Source: Anabas testudineus
Lineage: Eukaryota; Chordata; Actinopteri; Anabantiformes; Anabantidae
Direction of reading: 5' to 3'
DNA: 64,000 bases
Assembly: GCF_900324465.2 (NCBI RefSeq)
Contig: NC_046618.1
Location: 3,658,001 to 3,722,000, forward strand
Program-made: the position numbers and the translations under genes
The notes under the pieces: generated by a model
Database searches by the model: none
What the model was told of the DNA's origin: nothing
Seen by the model: the letters and a program-made list of their open reading frames with translations, nothing else
Part shown: piece after piece, positions 33,739 to 63,489 of the stretch
Position numbering within the stretch: the stretch's first letter is position 1
Layout of the letters: the number at the start of each line of letters is the position of its first letter

Positions 33739-33820
33739 CCCCGGCCCACAGGGGCATGCTTGTTCAGTACCTCCTTCTGACACAAAGCGGCCTGCGAGAA
33801 TCCTTCAGCCAAACGAGACA

Positions 33821-33847
33821 AGGGGGGTGGGGGGGGGGGTGGGGGGT
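33821..33847 (+). repeat. G-rich run in the anapc7 3' UTR
   Basis: Four G-runs separated by single T residues (about GGGGGG-T-GGGGGGGGGGG-T-GGGGGG), 85-110 nt after the anapc7 stop codon on the sense strand. The spacing satisfies the simple G-quadruplex rule for RNA. Folding and any effect on the transcript are inference. Confidence 0.8.
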
Positions 33848-34742
33848 CACGCTGCTAGACACACCTCACACTATCACAGAGGTTTAAAACCATGAGACTT
33901 TGCCAACTTTTAAGACAATGCAACTTTGACTGATGTCCAGGTTTGCCGTAGAGCTGCAGAAAGACTTGAGCACGTATGGAAATGCAGTGTAGTGCAGAAC
34001 ACCAGCCATTTTTAACCTGATGTTTTACCGTCACAATGATACGGGAGGCTTCACGAGCCACTTCCCTGTGAAGCTAATTGAGGCATGTTTGCTTATTTAT
34101 ACAGCTGTGAGGTGCAGCCTTACAGAATCAGTAGTGAGGTCATATCTCTGATGCTACTGTGGTTATTTCTGCTTCCTTGCTGCCAGTAAGTGGCTACCTG
34201 AATACATACTCATTACAAATGTCAGTATATTCAAAAGGATATGCTTTGGGTTCTTTTTTAAGTTCAGTGCACAGGAGGAGGGAGGAGGGATACTGAGATG
34301 TACATCAAAGCAGTTGTCGGAGTCAGCTGCTGTGATGAGTAATTTAGTTCAGGCTAAAAATGGCTGGAAGCATCTGATGTGTTACAGGAGGAACTGGCTT
34401 TGAAGTGTTTTATTTTTTGTGAGGCACAGGGAAAGTAAAGAGTAGTAGTCACCAGAGTATCGCAGTAGAATTTGTGCCTCTGACCAGTGCATAAGAAGTC
34501 TGTGGGGAGGGAGGGGGCGCAATGTACAATGATTTCTGCTGCTCTGAAAATGCATCATCTAAATTTTTATTCTCAGAAAAAAAAAAAGTAATGTACATGC
34601 TTATTATTTTTTCATCCTGTCTGTATGTGTTTAAAAAAAGAAAAATCCCATGTTTAACTCATTAACTGATTTTTAATTTGGAAAGTGTTAACCATTTCAA
34701 GACTAATGTTTATAGTATTTTGTACATATTTATAAAGTGTAT

Positions 34743-34752
34743 AATAAATAAA
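34743..34752 (+). terminator. Overlapping polyadenylation signals of anapc7
   Basis: AATAAATAAA, two overlapping canonical hexamers, about 1 kb after the anapc7 stop codon, in a strongly AT-rich context after several GT-rich stretches. It lies about 80 bp from the atp2a2 signal on the other strand. Confidence 0.8.
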
Positions 34753-34830
34753 ATTATTAAACACTCACTTGACATGAATGTGGTTTTTAAATAACTCCAG
34801 GGAAAACAGGCAAGTTCAATGTATGACAGT

Positions 34831-34836
34831 TTTATT
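34831..34836 (-). terminator. Polyadenylation signal of atp2a2 (distal, SERCA2a-type 3' end)
   Basis: AATAAA on the minus strand about 650 nt downstream of the predicted SERCA2a-type terminal exon. With the anapc7 signals at 34743-34752 it defines a tail-to-tail junction with only about 80 bp between hexamers. Confidence 0.6.
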
Positions 34837-35484
34837 TACCTGAAACCAAAGTTCATGTGATACCATTGTACAATCATCCGAAAATACAGTACAGCAGTTT
34901 GGCAAAGAATGCCGGCGGAGGGACTGCTCTCTGCACATCCAACTTCGCAGATATGGCACAATCTGCTCCAAACATGTTGCACATGTCAGTGCAAAGCAAA
35001 ATAAAAGTCTGGTTTTTAAATATCCCATAAAAGTATTTCCTTAGGAAAGATGAGCTGTTTTTGAGCTTATTTAACATCTGTACTACTCTGATGAATTCCT
35101 ATTCTATTTACCAATACTATACATTGTCTATTACACAAGTCTGGTAAAGCAGATTGCTGATTCAGCGGACATGCACCATGGAATAATGTAAATTTCCCTG
35201 TACACAGTACTAAGAACTTAATCTAATAAGAAGAGAATTGTATCATAGTCTAAGGCTCTTCATGCAGGAGGATGGAACAACTGATGAGGCGGGATTGGCT
35301 AGTTCTCATCAGACACGTATTTATGGCCTTTCTGTAAAAAGGATGGATGAACTTTATGAGCCCCTGTCTTCATTTTACTTAACTGACATGCAGCTCTTGT
35401 AAGATGTGCTGCCCAAAACACACATGCACAACACAAAACCAAACCAAAAGTTCCTGCAAGGAATTTAGAGTAGCTGTAGAGTAG

Positions 35485-35498
35485 TTACTTGGCCTTTG
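35485..35498 (-). CDS. atp2a2: Predicted alternative last exon of atp2a2 (SERCA2a-type tail)
   Basis: On the minus strand a strong acceptor (TTCTTCTCTTTTTCTTTGCAG) is followed by 14 nt, CAAAGGCCAAGTAA. The 20th exon has an internal donor TTTG|GTAAAC at 37418/37417, the same place as the human SERCA2a donor (after NYLEP). Joining the two gives NYLEF-AKAK-stop, a 996-aa protein. Human SERCA2a ends NYLEP-AILE at 997 aa, one longer, exactly as SERCA2b is one residue longer in human than here. Position, phase and length all agree, so I infer the muscle-type splice form. The tail sequence itself is unlike AILE, and the exon has not been shown to be expressed. Confidence 0.65.
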
Positions 35499-37268
35499 CT
35501 GCAAAGAAAAAGAGAAGAATCAAATCAAACAGAGAAGAGAAATCAAGGAGCAAAGTAGAAGCACATGAGCAGCACATCATTTCTATTCATGGAGCAATCA
35601 GGGCCATGCTACGGACACGCACATAAGCTGGACAAAAAACGACTGCAGAAAGGCATGTAAATATAAAAGTAACACCATGTCATGTTGTGGCGGCACTTCA
35701 ATGTCAGCGTCTCTGCCAGTTGCCAAAGCATTCTGTCAGTATACAATCAAAAATAATTGGTACCAGTGACGCCGCCAGTTCAAAATGCAAAAGCCTCCTA
35801 TTTCTAGTCAGCATTTAGCTGGCAATTAGTGACACCGAAGGCATTTCTAAACCACTCTCAAACACCTTGTTATTACTTCAACTTTACTCATGTACCATGA
35901 AAAGTATACTTTATAAAACTGCTAGTCCTATCAAATGTACGAGGAGCGGTCCTTTTCATACGAGCAGCGACAGACTACAAAGCTGTGTGTGCAGAAATAT
36001 CAGAGAGCACAGGTGGCTGGCATGCAGGTCAAAGAGTACTCAGTCTGCAGGTAAACAGTGGGGAAGCATTGAAAGAAACAACAGTTAGCTTTGAAAGTGA
36101 AACTAATCTGAGCACTCACTGGCCTGGTGTAGCTGGAGCAGGCATGCAGAAAGGATAAGAGCATGCTTTAGTAAACTAGTGAGAAGGTATGGAGCATATT
36201 GACGGCAACGATAAAAAATTCTAATCTACGCAGAGATTCTAGTTTTTGTGCTATGTACAGATATACAGACTCGTCCGATGACTGGTGGTTTTAGCCTTTC
36301 AGGCCTCAGCCCATGTTGTGCTCAGTTGATAAAACTAACAGCTTCTTGGTGTATTTTTACATATTCAAGTACAGTATGTGCACATTTTACATACATTAAA
36401 AAAAGATCACTAAGATAATTAAGATGCAAAACTAAGACTGAAAGAAGAGAATGAATCTCAAAACTAAACCGAGACAAATGTGTCTGCTTCAAGTAAACAA
36501 ATGTAACAACAGGTCGTATCACAAGTTGTTCTGAAACAAACTGGTAACATTTGTTTGTCATCAAAAAACAAAAAAACTAAACATTAAAATGTGTGTGAGG
36601 GCTTTGTCTCTACTGCAAAACAAACTGGTGCCCGCCTCAACACTTCAAATGGTACTCCATGAAATGGTTGTTAAGACAGATGGCTAGTAATGGTCATATC
36701 AACAGCACTGAGGTAGCTGTGCTCTGCCTAATGCAGAAAATAATGAATGAACGAAAAGCATGGAGCTCAAAAATAACTAGAGAGATTCATGCCAGGGCAA
36801 GTAGACTCAAGACTTTGCCCAAATAATTACTATTATACGGTCCATACAATCACATCCTCTTTGTACCCAGCGATCTTGTTCCCACAGCATTCCTAAAAAT
36901 TACAAAATATTAATTATTATAAAATAGTGTAAATTCTCTGTACAGCTCAGCTTAGATGTGACGGGCATCTCTAACTAACTCTAAAACAGGAAATCAACAG
37001 AGACCAAAGCATGGTGGCAAAATTAAACATGAGGACATATCAGTCAGAGGAATTAAAATATGACTAATCCCCACCCGCCCGCCCACAAGTATGTACTGGT
37101 GAAAATGTCCTAAATACAAAAGATCTTGACAGCACACGGACTGTCAGAGCAGGTGCAAGTGTTGACTGTAAGCTGTTCCAAGTTGACGTAACTGTGTTAT
37201 GTGTTAATGTGTATGTGTTAACGTCCACTTCACTCTGGTGCGCAGGGAGGGTAGTGTACTAGAGTCAG

Positions 37269-55320
<18,052 letters not shown>

Positions 55321-56400
55321 AATTATGTTAGAGATGGAAGATGTCGAGTGGCGTTAAGTCATCCAGAACGTAGCGTGGGCGCTAATGTAGGAAATGAGGA
55401 AATAGATGGCTCTTCCAGTAATTTTATAAAAAGCATTCTCGGCTTCTGTAGACTCACAGATGTCCCACAGAAGACAGTGTCATAGAGGACAACGACGCCT
55501 ATCACATTAACACTTTTACCATGCTTAACTGCACATATACAGTTAAGTAGATCCTGCGTATACAGATTCGCTAACTACTTGACACAATCCTAAAAGACCA
55601 CAGAAGCCCTGCGTCCTAATGTGTTACTACTTCATTTACACTTGACTTGGCCCTTTCAGTCTCAGGCATGTGACAGCTGGTAACACAAAAGATTTACACA
55701 AACTAGGCGCAAAGACATACCAGCACCTTAACAATGAAGTTTCTGTACTTTACATCTGCATAACTGTAAAGGCAGTCAAGTGTGGGGGTGTTGGGTCAAG
55801 CCCCAACCCCACATTGTGTTCTTTAGGGGGTATCACTGTCAGATGTTTTACAGGACTGGCGTGCATCATCTGTTAACACATCTTAATAAGGCCCCCAGGA
55901 AGCACTAGGTGTTTTAACAATAATAACATAGCAGTGTCTCGTTGGACATCAAGCTGCCTTTCAAAATGCACACTTGATCCTTATGGCGCGAGAGCCACAA
56001 CGTTGGCTGTCAACAGCAGATTAAGTTTCTAAGGGAGTGACAGTGGGATCCTGAAACAACCACAAAGACATCTGTTGGGAACAACATGAGGCATCCAAAG
56101 TGTCATAGTTAAACCATAGTCAAAGTATGTGCCATACTACCTGCTAAAAACGTAATCAAACTTTACTATCCAAACTAAAATGTGTTCTGTCCTGCAGTCC
56201 CTGTAGTTTAACATTGATTTAAACACGAATTATTCATAACAGCAAGAATTTGAACAATGAAATGTCTTATTCTTTTAAACGTTACTTTTTGTTATGCATA
56301 CCATGATATAAACATATTTAAAATTAAAGAAAGTAAACATAACATTCTTAATATACACTAAGCAAACCATGCTTAATGACAGTAGTCAAAATGAATATAA
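55321..56400. other. Intergenic spacer between atp2a2 and ift81
   Basis: No coding exon, RNA gene or identifiable transposon is seen. It is AT-rich with scattered short direct repeats. It separates the atp2a2 promoter from the 3' end of ift81, and both genes read leftward. Confidence 0.5.
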
Positions 56401-56406
56401 AATACA

Positions 56407-56412
56407 TTTAAT
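56407..56412 (-). terminator. Possible variant polyadenylation signal of ift81
   Basis: ATTAAA on the minus strand about 620 nt after the ift81 stop codon. No canonical AATAAA was noticed nearer on that strand. This is the second-commonest hexamer, but the call is weak. Confidence 0.3.
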
Positions 56413-57028
56413 ACACAGATAAACTATGCATGTGTTAAATGTGAACGTTCATACTGAGTAAGGCTATATTATAGGGAAATGCTAAGATATATAATAAAAA
56501 AGCAGGCAGAATAATGTTACTATTTCATCTGCACTGTTCAAAGCAACAAAGGTCCCAGTGGACTCCAAAATTGGCAAGACACCCGTGTCCAAGGTCACAG
56601 TCGTCACTGCCAAAAATAGTTGACCGCGGGCTCATCCCAAGTGCACCACTTTGTACGCAGTTATCTTTGGACACTTTGAATGGAAGTATATTCTTAAAGA
56701 TGTGTAAAACAGAGGTCTACAGTGGGGCAGAGAACGTTAAAAGCCTTGTCCTGCAACACCTTTATGATGCTTGTGTTTGTCAAGTTGTGGATTCACAAAA
56801 CATCTTAAACTGGGTCATCGCCAGAACTTACAGATCTGGTTCTTAAACAAGATAAACTCTTAAGTGAAACTCCATGGCAGCATGTAAGACCAGATGGTGG
56901 GTAAATTTAACCCCATAAGAATGAAACAAACTTTGTACAAATGTCAAATCTCTAATCTCTAATATAGTGTCCAGTAACAGTTTACATATAATAACTATAT
57001 TGTTTTTGGGCCCTGCCTAGACATAGCC

Positions 57029-60000
57029 TCACAGAACCAGCCTATCCTCTCCTCCCTCTTGAATGACCTGACCAATAGATGCCTGGCTCTGAGCTCGGAT
57101 AAAGCACTGCCTCTTGCACTCCATCAGCTGCTCCAGGTCCCGCCACATCTTCATCTGCTCCATGTTGTCGCTGTGGTTCTCCCTGACCATCTTCTGCTTC
57201 TCACGTAACTTCTGGAATCCACAAAGAAAAAGAGCAATTTGTCAAAAGAAAAAAACAAACAAAAAAAAAAACCACACAGTATGAGTCTGATCACTGTTTA
57301 GAGCCTAACTGTACGTATTATAAATGCAAATGACAACAACAGTAACTAAAAATATATAATTGCATCTAAATTACTGCATTTTTGTTAGGGTTAGGGTTAG
57401 TTTTCATTAAATTTCCTTGTCTTTTCTGTTTTTCCTCAGACACATGTTCTTGACTTTAGGAGTATGTCCAAGTACTGAACCCATAGCACCTACTGGATCA
57501 GTTCTTTGACACCTCTCCTCACCTTGCCAAGTAGCTCCTGTTCTGAAATGTTCTTCATGTACACCTCTCTACAAAAGAAACAGAAGCATACAATTCAAAC
57601 GCAAGCTATCACACTCCACATATTAATCTCGCACAGTTTTTAAATAAAGGCGTGGTGTATCACCACATTGTGATATAATAAGGTGTGGTAATTATTGTCT
57701 GACAACTAAGTGCTGCAAGGGAGAATAAAGGGGCAACAGCTGACTGTACTGTAATAAGAGCTCACTGAGGTAAAATGGCCTATTCATCTTTGCAAGCAGC
57801 TGGCTGGCCTGGCTCAGCATGCTCACCTGATGGCCTTCTTCCTCTCTTGTGGATCAGAGGACACGTAGGCCTTCATCTCATCAGCAGCTCGCTGGATTTG
57901 CATCTCAATGATCTGCAGAGGACAGAAGAGATCCTGTTTATTGTCACAGTGGGTTTCTGGGGGCAGGTCACTTGCTAAACGCCATGACATTTTATCCACT
58001 TGCGCAGCACCCCTGTGGGTAGCAAGTAGATGCTCGAAGTTTGGAGTGTCAATACTAATTTTACCACATTTGTCTTGTAAATAGCTGATTGCAATGGAGT
58101 CCACACCATGACTAAACGTGACATTTTTATTTCTTTAAGCAACTCTCTTTTTAAAACCTGCCTCAGACATGGAGTTGATATAATGATATCGGTTTTCCTC
58201 CTGTGCTGTCTCCTCTCTCAATGCTTTCACCTCCTGTGAATTAAAAGAGAGGACTGTAGGCATGCAGTATGAAAACAGTGACAAAGATGTACAATATTGC
58301 AAATGTCTGTATCCAGATAATAACTATACCTGTTCCAGTTTAGATCTGTTGCTCTCCAGACCAGCAGCACAACTTTCATACTGTGCCTTCTTTTCTTCAT
58401 ACTCCTGGCTTAGCTCCTGTTAAGATCAGAACCCAAACACAAAGGAACTGAGAGACACATCATTTACCATGCTGAATGGGGACTGAGACAAATATATAGA
58501 ATATATGTTTTCAACACTCCTGTCAAACCCACAGCGCTGTTTGACATCAATGTAAGATCACAGCTGGCATTTGAGAAGTTTCACATACAACAGGCTCTCA
58601 CAAAGTCTATTTATGTCTTCCTGTTGCAGCTATTCATTAGTAGACATTACCCAGTAAGATGGAAACGTGATTCTGGGAACACATGTAGGAAAATTTAATC
58701 CCCCGCTTTAGTGTGGCAATGTGGGGGGCTTTCCCATCGTGCATTTTATTTATATATAAATTATTGCTTATGGACTCTGTCCAAAATAATACACAATCAC
58801 AAAACAAATTACCTCTCACTAGTTTGCAGTCTCAAAGTAAATATTTAAATTATATATAAATTGAGGATATAGATTTTCTCTATAAAAGTTTAAATGTTTT
58901 AGTGTGGTTCTGCTGGACGAATTTTCATTTTCCACTGATTTGCATTCTATATATGAAACTCACAATTACATATCCAAGAATTCTATTCAATTTAGATCAA
59001 ATTTCTTATCTGCAACTATATCAACCCCATAAGATTGACACTCTGGTAAAACATCACGATCAACCTCTTGGCAGGGTTCTTTTACTTCTGGGTTGTGTGG
59101 GGGAAGAATTATGTTTTGTTATGCCTTTTGAGGGTCCAGATTTATTGTGGACCATTGCATGGTTTTCCTTACAAACACTAATTTATGTGGTGTGATTGTC
59201 AAGTAGAGATGTTAAAATGCACATGATACTCACCTGACACAGCTGTCTCAGTGACCGCAGTTCTTTTATAATTGGAGCTAGAGCTGACTTCTTCTCCACT
59301 ATCATAGAGTTTAATTTCTTAACCTGTAAAACCAACCCAACAGCACAAACTGAATGCTTTCTGTTTCAATTCTGTATCCATTTAAAGCCCACAACAGCAG
59401 GTAATATAACTAATAGTAACTAATGATTTACTGAGATGATGACAGCATTAGCAACCAGTGTCATAATTAGGATTCTCAGCAGCAGAGTATTGAGAATGTC
59501 TACTGTCAGGCCAAATGTGCCATTTTAGTGCTTCACCACAAGCCATAGAAGGTTATGACAGCATTCATAAACAGTTTGATATGCATTCATCAAAATAATA
59601 AAGATTTCAGCAGTGCATTTCCAACCCAAAGTCTACTTCAGCCTGGAGCCAGGGATGTTTGACTACATCATTAGGAGTCGTCTGCAGTTTGCCAAATATA
59701 CTTGGTGCCAAACTGATCAACAAACTCGCTACAACTTGGAGCACAGCCTAGTCAGTTGCAACTGCTTCCTATTGGACATTGATAAAAAAGAATGACAGGG
59801 TGTTAAATAAGGAAGACACTATAAGTTATGCTGCCTATTATTTAACAATAAATGTCAGTCCAGACAGATAGAGGGGATATGCAGAAACTACTAACATTTA
59901 AGTCTTTCTAAACACGGGTGTTTTTATTTTGGCTCACTAGACTTAAAACCACCAAGCACTAATAGGCCTTTTTTGATCATATCACTAAAATCACAGGTGT

Positions 60001-61004
60001 TACCTATTGTGTGTGGATTTTTCTTAAGGCTTCTTCTCTAAAGTTACCATTTCAGACATGTCATCCAGTGTGCGGCCCTTCTGCTCATCAAGCTCGCTCT
60101 TGATGGCCGACACCCTCTCTAGTTCCTCCTGAGTGTTACTGTAGCCCGAGATTCCCTTCTCAGCTTCAACGGTTTGCTTAAAAACACAACAGAGACAGAC
60201 AGTAACTCATTCATATGATAACAACTTCAGCATAAAACTTATTAAAACTGGCAAACTAAATTATTCATGGAAGGACTCATTCAAAAAGGGTCCACAACAA
60301 TATGAACCATCACTGAAGCTAAGGCTCCTGAGACTGTAACATAAAAACTTTTTGGAAAAAACTAATCTATTAATGTTATGATGCAGATAAAACTAGCAGC
60401 ACATAAAGAACATAAAGGCACATCATCAGCTAGACGGTGTCCAGCAGGATACTTTGATTGCTCAACAAATCCTAGTGTGGGATGCAGACATTGGAAAAGC
60501 AGCAGATGCAGCCATCAGAAATAGCAGCTCTGTCTGCGTCACAGCTATCAACAAGTCAGGTGCTGGGACGGCACAGGGGTGTGAAGCCATTTCCAGGAAG
60601 CTTACACCACTTCACTGTTAACACAAACTGTGTGAATAGGGAGATTAAGTGAAAACAGAAAATTTAGAATGTCAATTTGAGAGGACAGATACCCCATGGC
60701 ATGAGGGTGCATGCCATGGGGTAGTAAGGGCATTAAAGCTTTTAGAATGATTTTCGTGGTCTAGATACAATACGTAACATGTTCACTGATCATTTAGTGT
60801 TTAGTCCATTTGTCTTATATGTCTTATATTTTTAGAAAATAGGCGTAGTGTTACCAGTTTCTGTTGGACGATCTCATTTCTCTGCTTGAGAATGTCCTCT
60901 GTTCGTTGCAGGACACCATATTCTGCCTTCAGCTCAGCAATTTCCTGCCGTTTCTTCTTGTACATGGTTCCCTTGCTCCGCAATTTCACCACCAGACGTT
61001 TCAG
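57029..61004 (-). CDS. ift81: IFT81 C-terminal half (8 exons seen, 5' part outside the window)
   Basis: Core IFT-B subunit of intraflagellar transport. With IFT74 it binds tubulin and carries it into the growing cilium. Exons on the minus strand: 60855-61004, 60048-60176, 59234-59323, 58330-58416, 58162-58233, 57827-57912, 57523-57568, 57029-57211, about 280 residues of some 676. The visible part is almost entirely charged heptad-rich coiled coil, as expected for the IFT74-binding half: [104 protein letters not shown] and the terminal [16 protein letters not shown]. The donor after the exon at 58162-58233 is inferred to be GC (GAG|GCAGGT). The N-terminal calponin-homology-like tubulin-binding domain and the start codon lie to the right of the window. 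Confidence 0.95.
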
Positions 61005-63489
61005 CTTTGGAAAACAAAGAATCCGAACTTAACATTATGTTCATTCAACATTAGTGTTAAGAGAATGTAATGCTAAAGAATACATTACACTCAATTTTGT
61101 GGTTCCTACACCCAAAGGTCTTAAAACCCCCAACTTGTTAACAACAAAAGCTTATTTACACATTTAAGAACTAGCATGTGTGTGTTGTGTTTCTGGTCAC
61201 CTGACATATGTCTTTCTAAATATCAACCTCCTTTTAACTCTGGTTTAGTCTCCACCAACTCCAGAAGGAATTCTGTTTCTTTAACTATATACTTTGCTTT
61301 GCTTACCATAGCTTACCGTTGCTAATGTTGTCCATCTGATGTTTAGCGCAGGACAGCTAGTCTACAGTGGGTTTTTAGAAATGTGTCACTGAAAACAACG
61401 GTTTGCTACGTGCAAAATTAAGAACACAAGCTGAAAATACTTAAGCAGACTGCAAAGATGAAAGGAACTGTAGAACTGGGCCATAATTATCTGTTGCTTG
61501 TCACTTCAAATGACCCCTTTCACATATTCAGTAGCAGGGAAAAGTATGCAAACCTTTTGGAATTTCATGGTTTTCTGCATTAATTAGTTTGATTTCTATT
61601 TGGAAAGAACAGACAGGCATAAAAATGTCACTGCGTATCATCATGAAAACATTATTCCAATTGTAAAGTGTGTTCTAGGAAACATCATGAGTTGGGTCTG
61701 CTTTGCTGCATCAGGGCCTGGCCAACTTCGTTTTTATGCTTGTTCTCAATCAAAGACATGAAAGATTTGTTATTTGTTAATACTCTTGACTTAAGATGAA
61801 GATTAGGTACCATTTTATGATAAATTAATGCAGACAAACCACAAAATATTAAAAGATTTACATACTTTTTCTTGCCACTGTACATAGTCAATTTCTTTTT
61901 TATTTACAGTATTACTTCATTAGCTCACTGAAGTAAACGAAACATTCCTGCTACAAGCAAAATGTAAAAGCTTCCTTAGAAAATTCAATGAAAACAGTTC
62001 AAGTACATTTCATATTTGATGACATGGTGTCCAGCACAGCTGATATAATATGAAAAGCCACGGAATATGACAATAAGTTGAACCATGGGAGGGAAGGGAT
62101 TAGAGAACAGCAGTGACTGTAGCAAAGGGGCCCGTAGGCCATGCCCATGATCTGAAACAGTCACTTGTTCCTTTCAGGTTGACAGTCAGCCAAACAGCTT
62201 CATCTGGCAGAATAAGCTTTAAGCGGATGTTCAGTCACTCCCCGCCCTGACTGCCTGTTGGGACACAATGAAACTCCTCCACAATGAAGAGCAGCTATAA
62301 ATGAACACTGACACGGGAGAACAGCCCCAGAAATCACAGAATGTGCTTCACGTCCTTTGGGGAACCATGAAGCTTGATGTGTGTGTGAGTGAGTGAATGT
62401 GGGTGGGAAGGAGTGTGTGTGTACTTGTATTCCTTGTGTATTTTGGGACACCAAGGGCAGACATGGCTAAGGGAGGAATTAGCACACAGCACACAGAATG
62501 ATACTGTACCGGGCTCCCAAAACAACTAAATTAAACTGGATGGCAACGCTGTCATAACATACAGTATATACGAACACTTGCATATAGATAAATCAACAGA
62601 AGCATGAATGGTGCAGCACATACTCCAAATACTGTACACGGGAAACATACAGAGAGAAAATATCTCTTAAAAATAGTATTTAGCTAGATCTATACATTAG
62701 AATAAAATGAAACATGTTACTCAGATATGTGATGGTGTCTTGACTGAAGTAAGACTAAAATTAACCAGTGTGATGAAGCTGGCTGATAAAGGGGTTTCAT
62801 GTTCCTGGCCAACCAATGACGAGCAAATGTAGTCATGCCTCTCAGAGAGACCCTGCAGTTGGTGGGTGGCATGTGATGAAACGTAACTAGCCGAATGGAA
62901 AATACTTGTGATAAAGTGATCATCTCCACCGTGGCTGATGGCCCACAACTGTGGAGGAGTCTGATAAGCTGTGTTTGACAAAACATTTTCCATTAACTTC
63001 ATTCATGTAAAGCCTCAAGGGCCCTCTTTGTTTCTACAAACAGCTCTCTCTCATCATTTCAGTTAGAATTAAAGATAGATTAGCCAGTCTGTAATTAATT
63101 GTATTTTGGTACAATTGATGTAGAACATAGGCACCAACTACAATCCAATTTTTCTAGAATGCAATAAAAACAAACATATGTGATATGATAATTAGCTTAA
63201 ACTTTAGTCACCTGACAAATGTACAAAGGAAAGGTGTTCAGTGTTTTCACAGACCAACTCAATTGTCTTTCTAAGTATAAAGCACATTTAGAATTTAATG
63301 CCTGCAACACACAGAAATAGTTGGGACATTGGCCGAACAACTTTTTTTTTTTAAATGAACACCAGTCTGGATATATGTAACCTTTGAATCCTCAGACAGC
63401 ACTGCATGAAAAACCATCGTATCTCATGATGAATATAGTTACATGTGGTCAGAGGACGTTGGAAAACCTTTGTGACATAACACAGTACA
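61005..63489 (-). other. Intron of ift81 (incomplete), partly repeat-filled
   Basis: From the first visible ift81 exon to the right end of the window no further ift81 exon can be recognised, so this is one intron of at least 3 kb. It holds a Tc1/mariner-type element (61525-61888) and, at its far end, a LINE tail. The rest is AT-rich with no coding or RNA signal that I can support. Confidence 0.6.
61525..61888 (-). mobile_element. Short TIR element (MITE-like, Tc1/mariner type) in ift81 intron
   Basis: The two ends are inverted copies: right end read on the minus strand CAGTGGCAAGAAAAAGTATG then TAAATCTTTTAATATTTTGTGG, left end on the plus strand CAGTAGCAGGGAAAAGTATG then CAAACCTTTTGGAATTTCATGG. 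Both continue with TCTGCATTAAT. The right end is flanked by TA. At about 360 bp without coding sequence it is a non-autonomous or internally deleted copy. The same terminal sequence occurs at 4397-4515. Confidence 0.75.

Noticed and set aside
33460-33895. Several overlapping + and - frames around the last anapc7 exon
   Set aside because: Only the frame continuing APC7 to WFGMQ is conserved; the others are shadows or read the G-rich 3' UTR.
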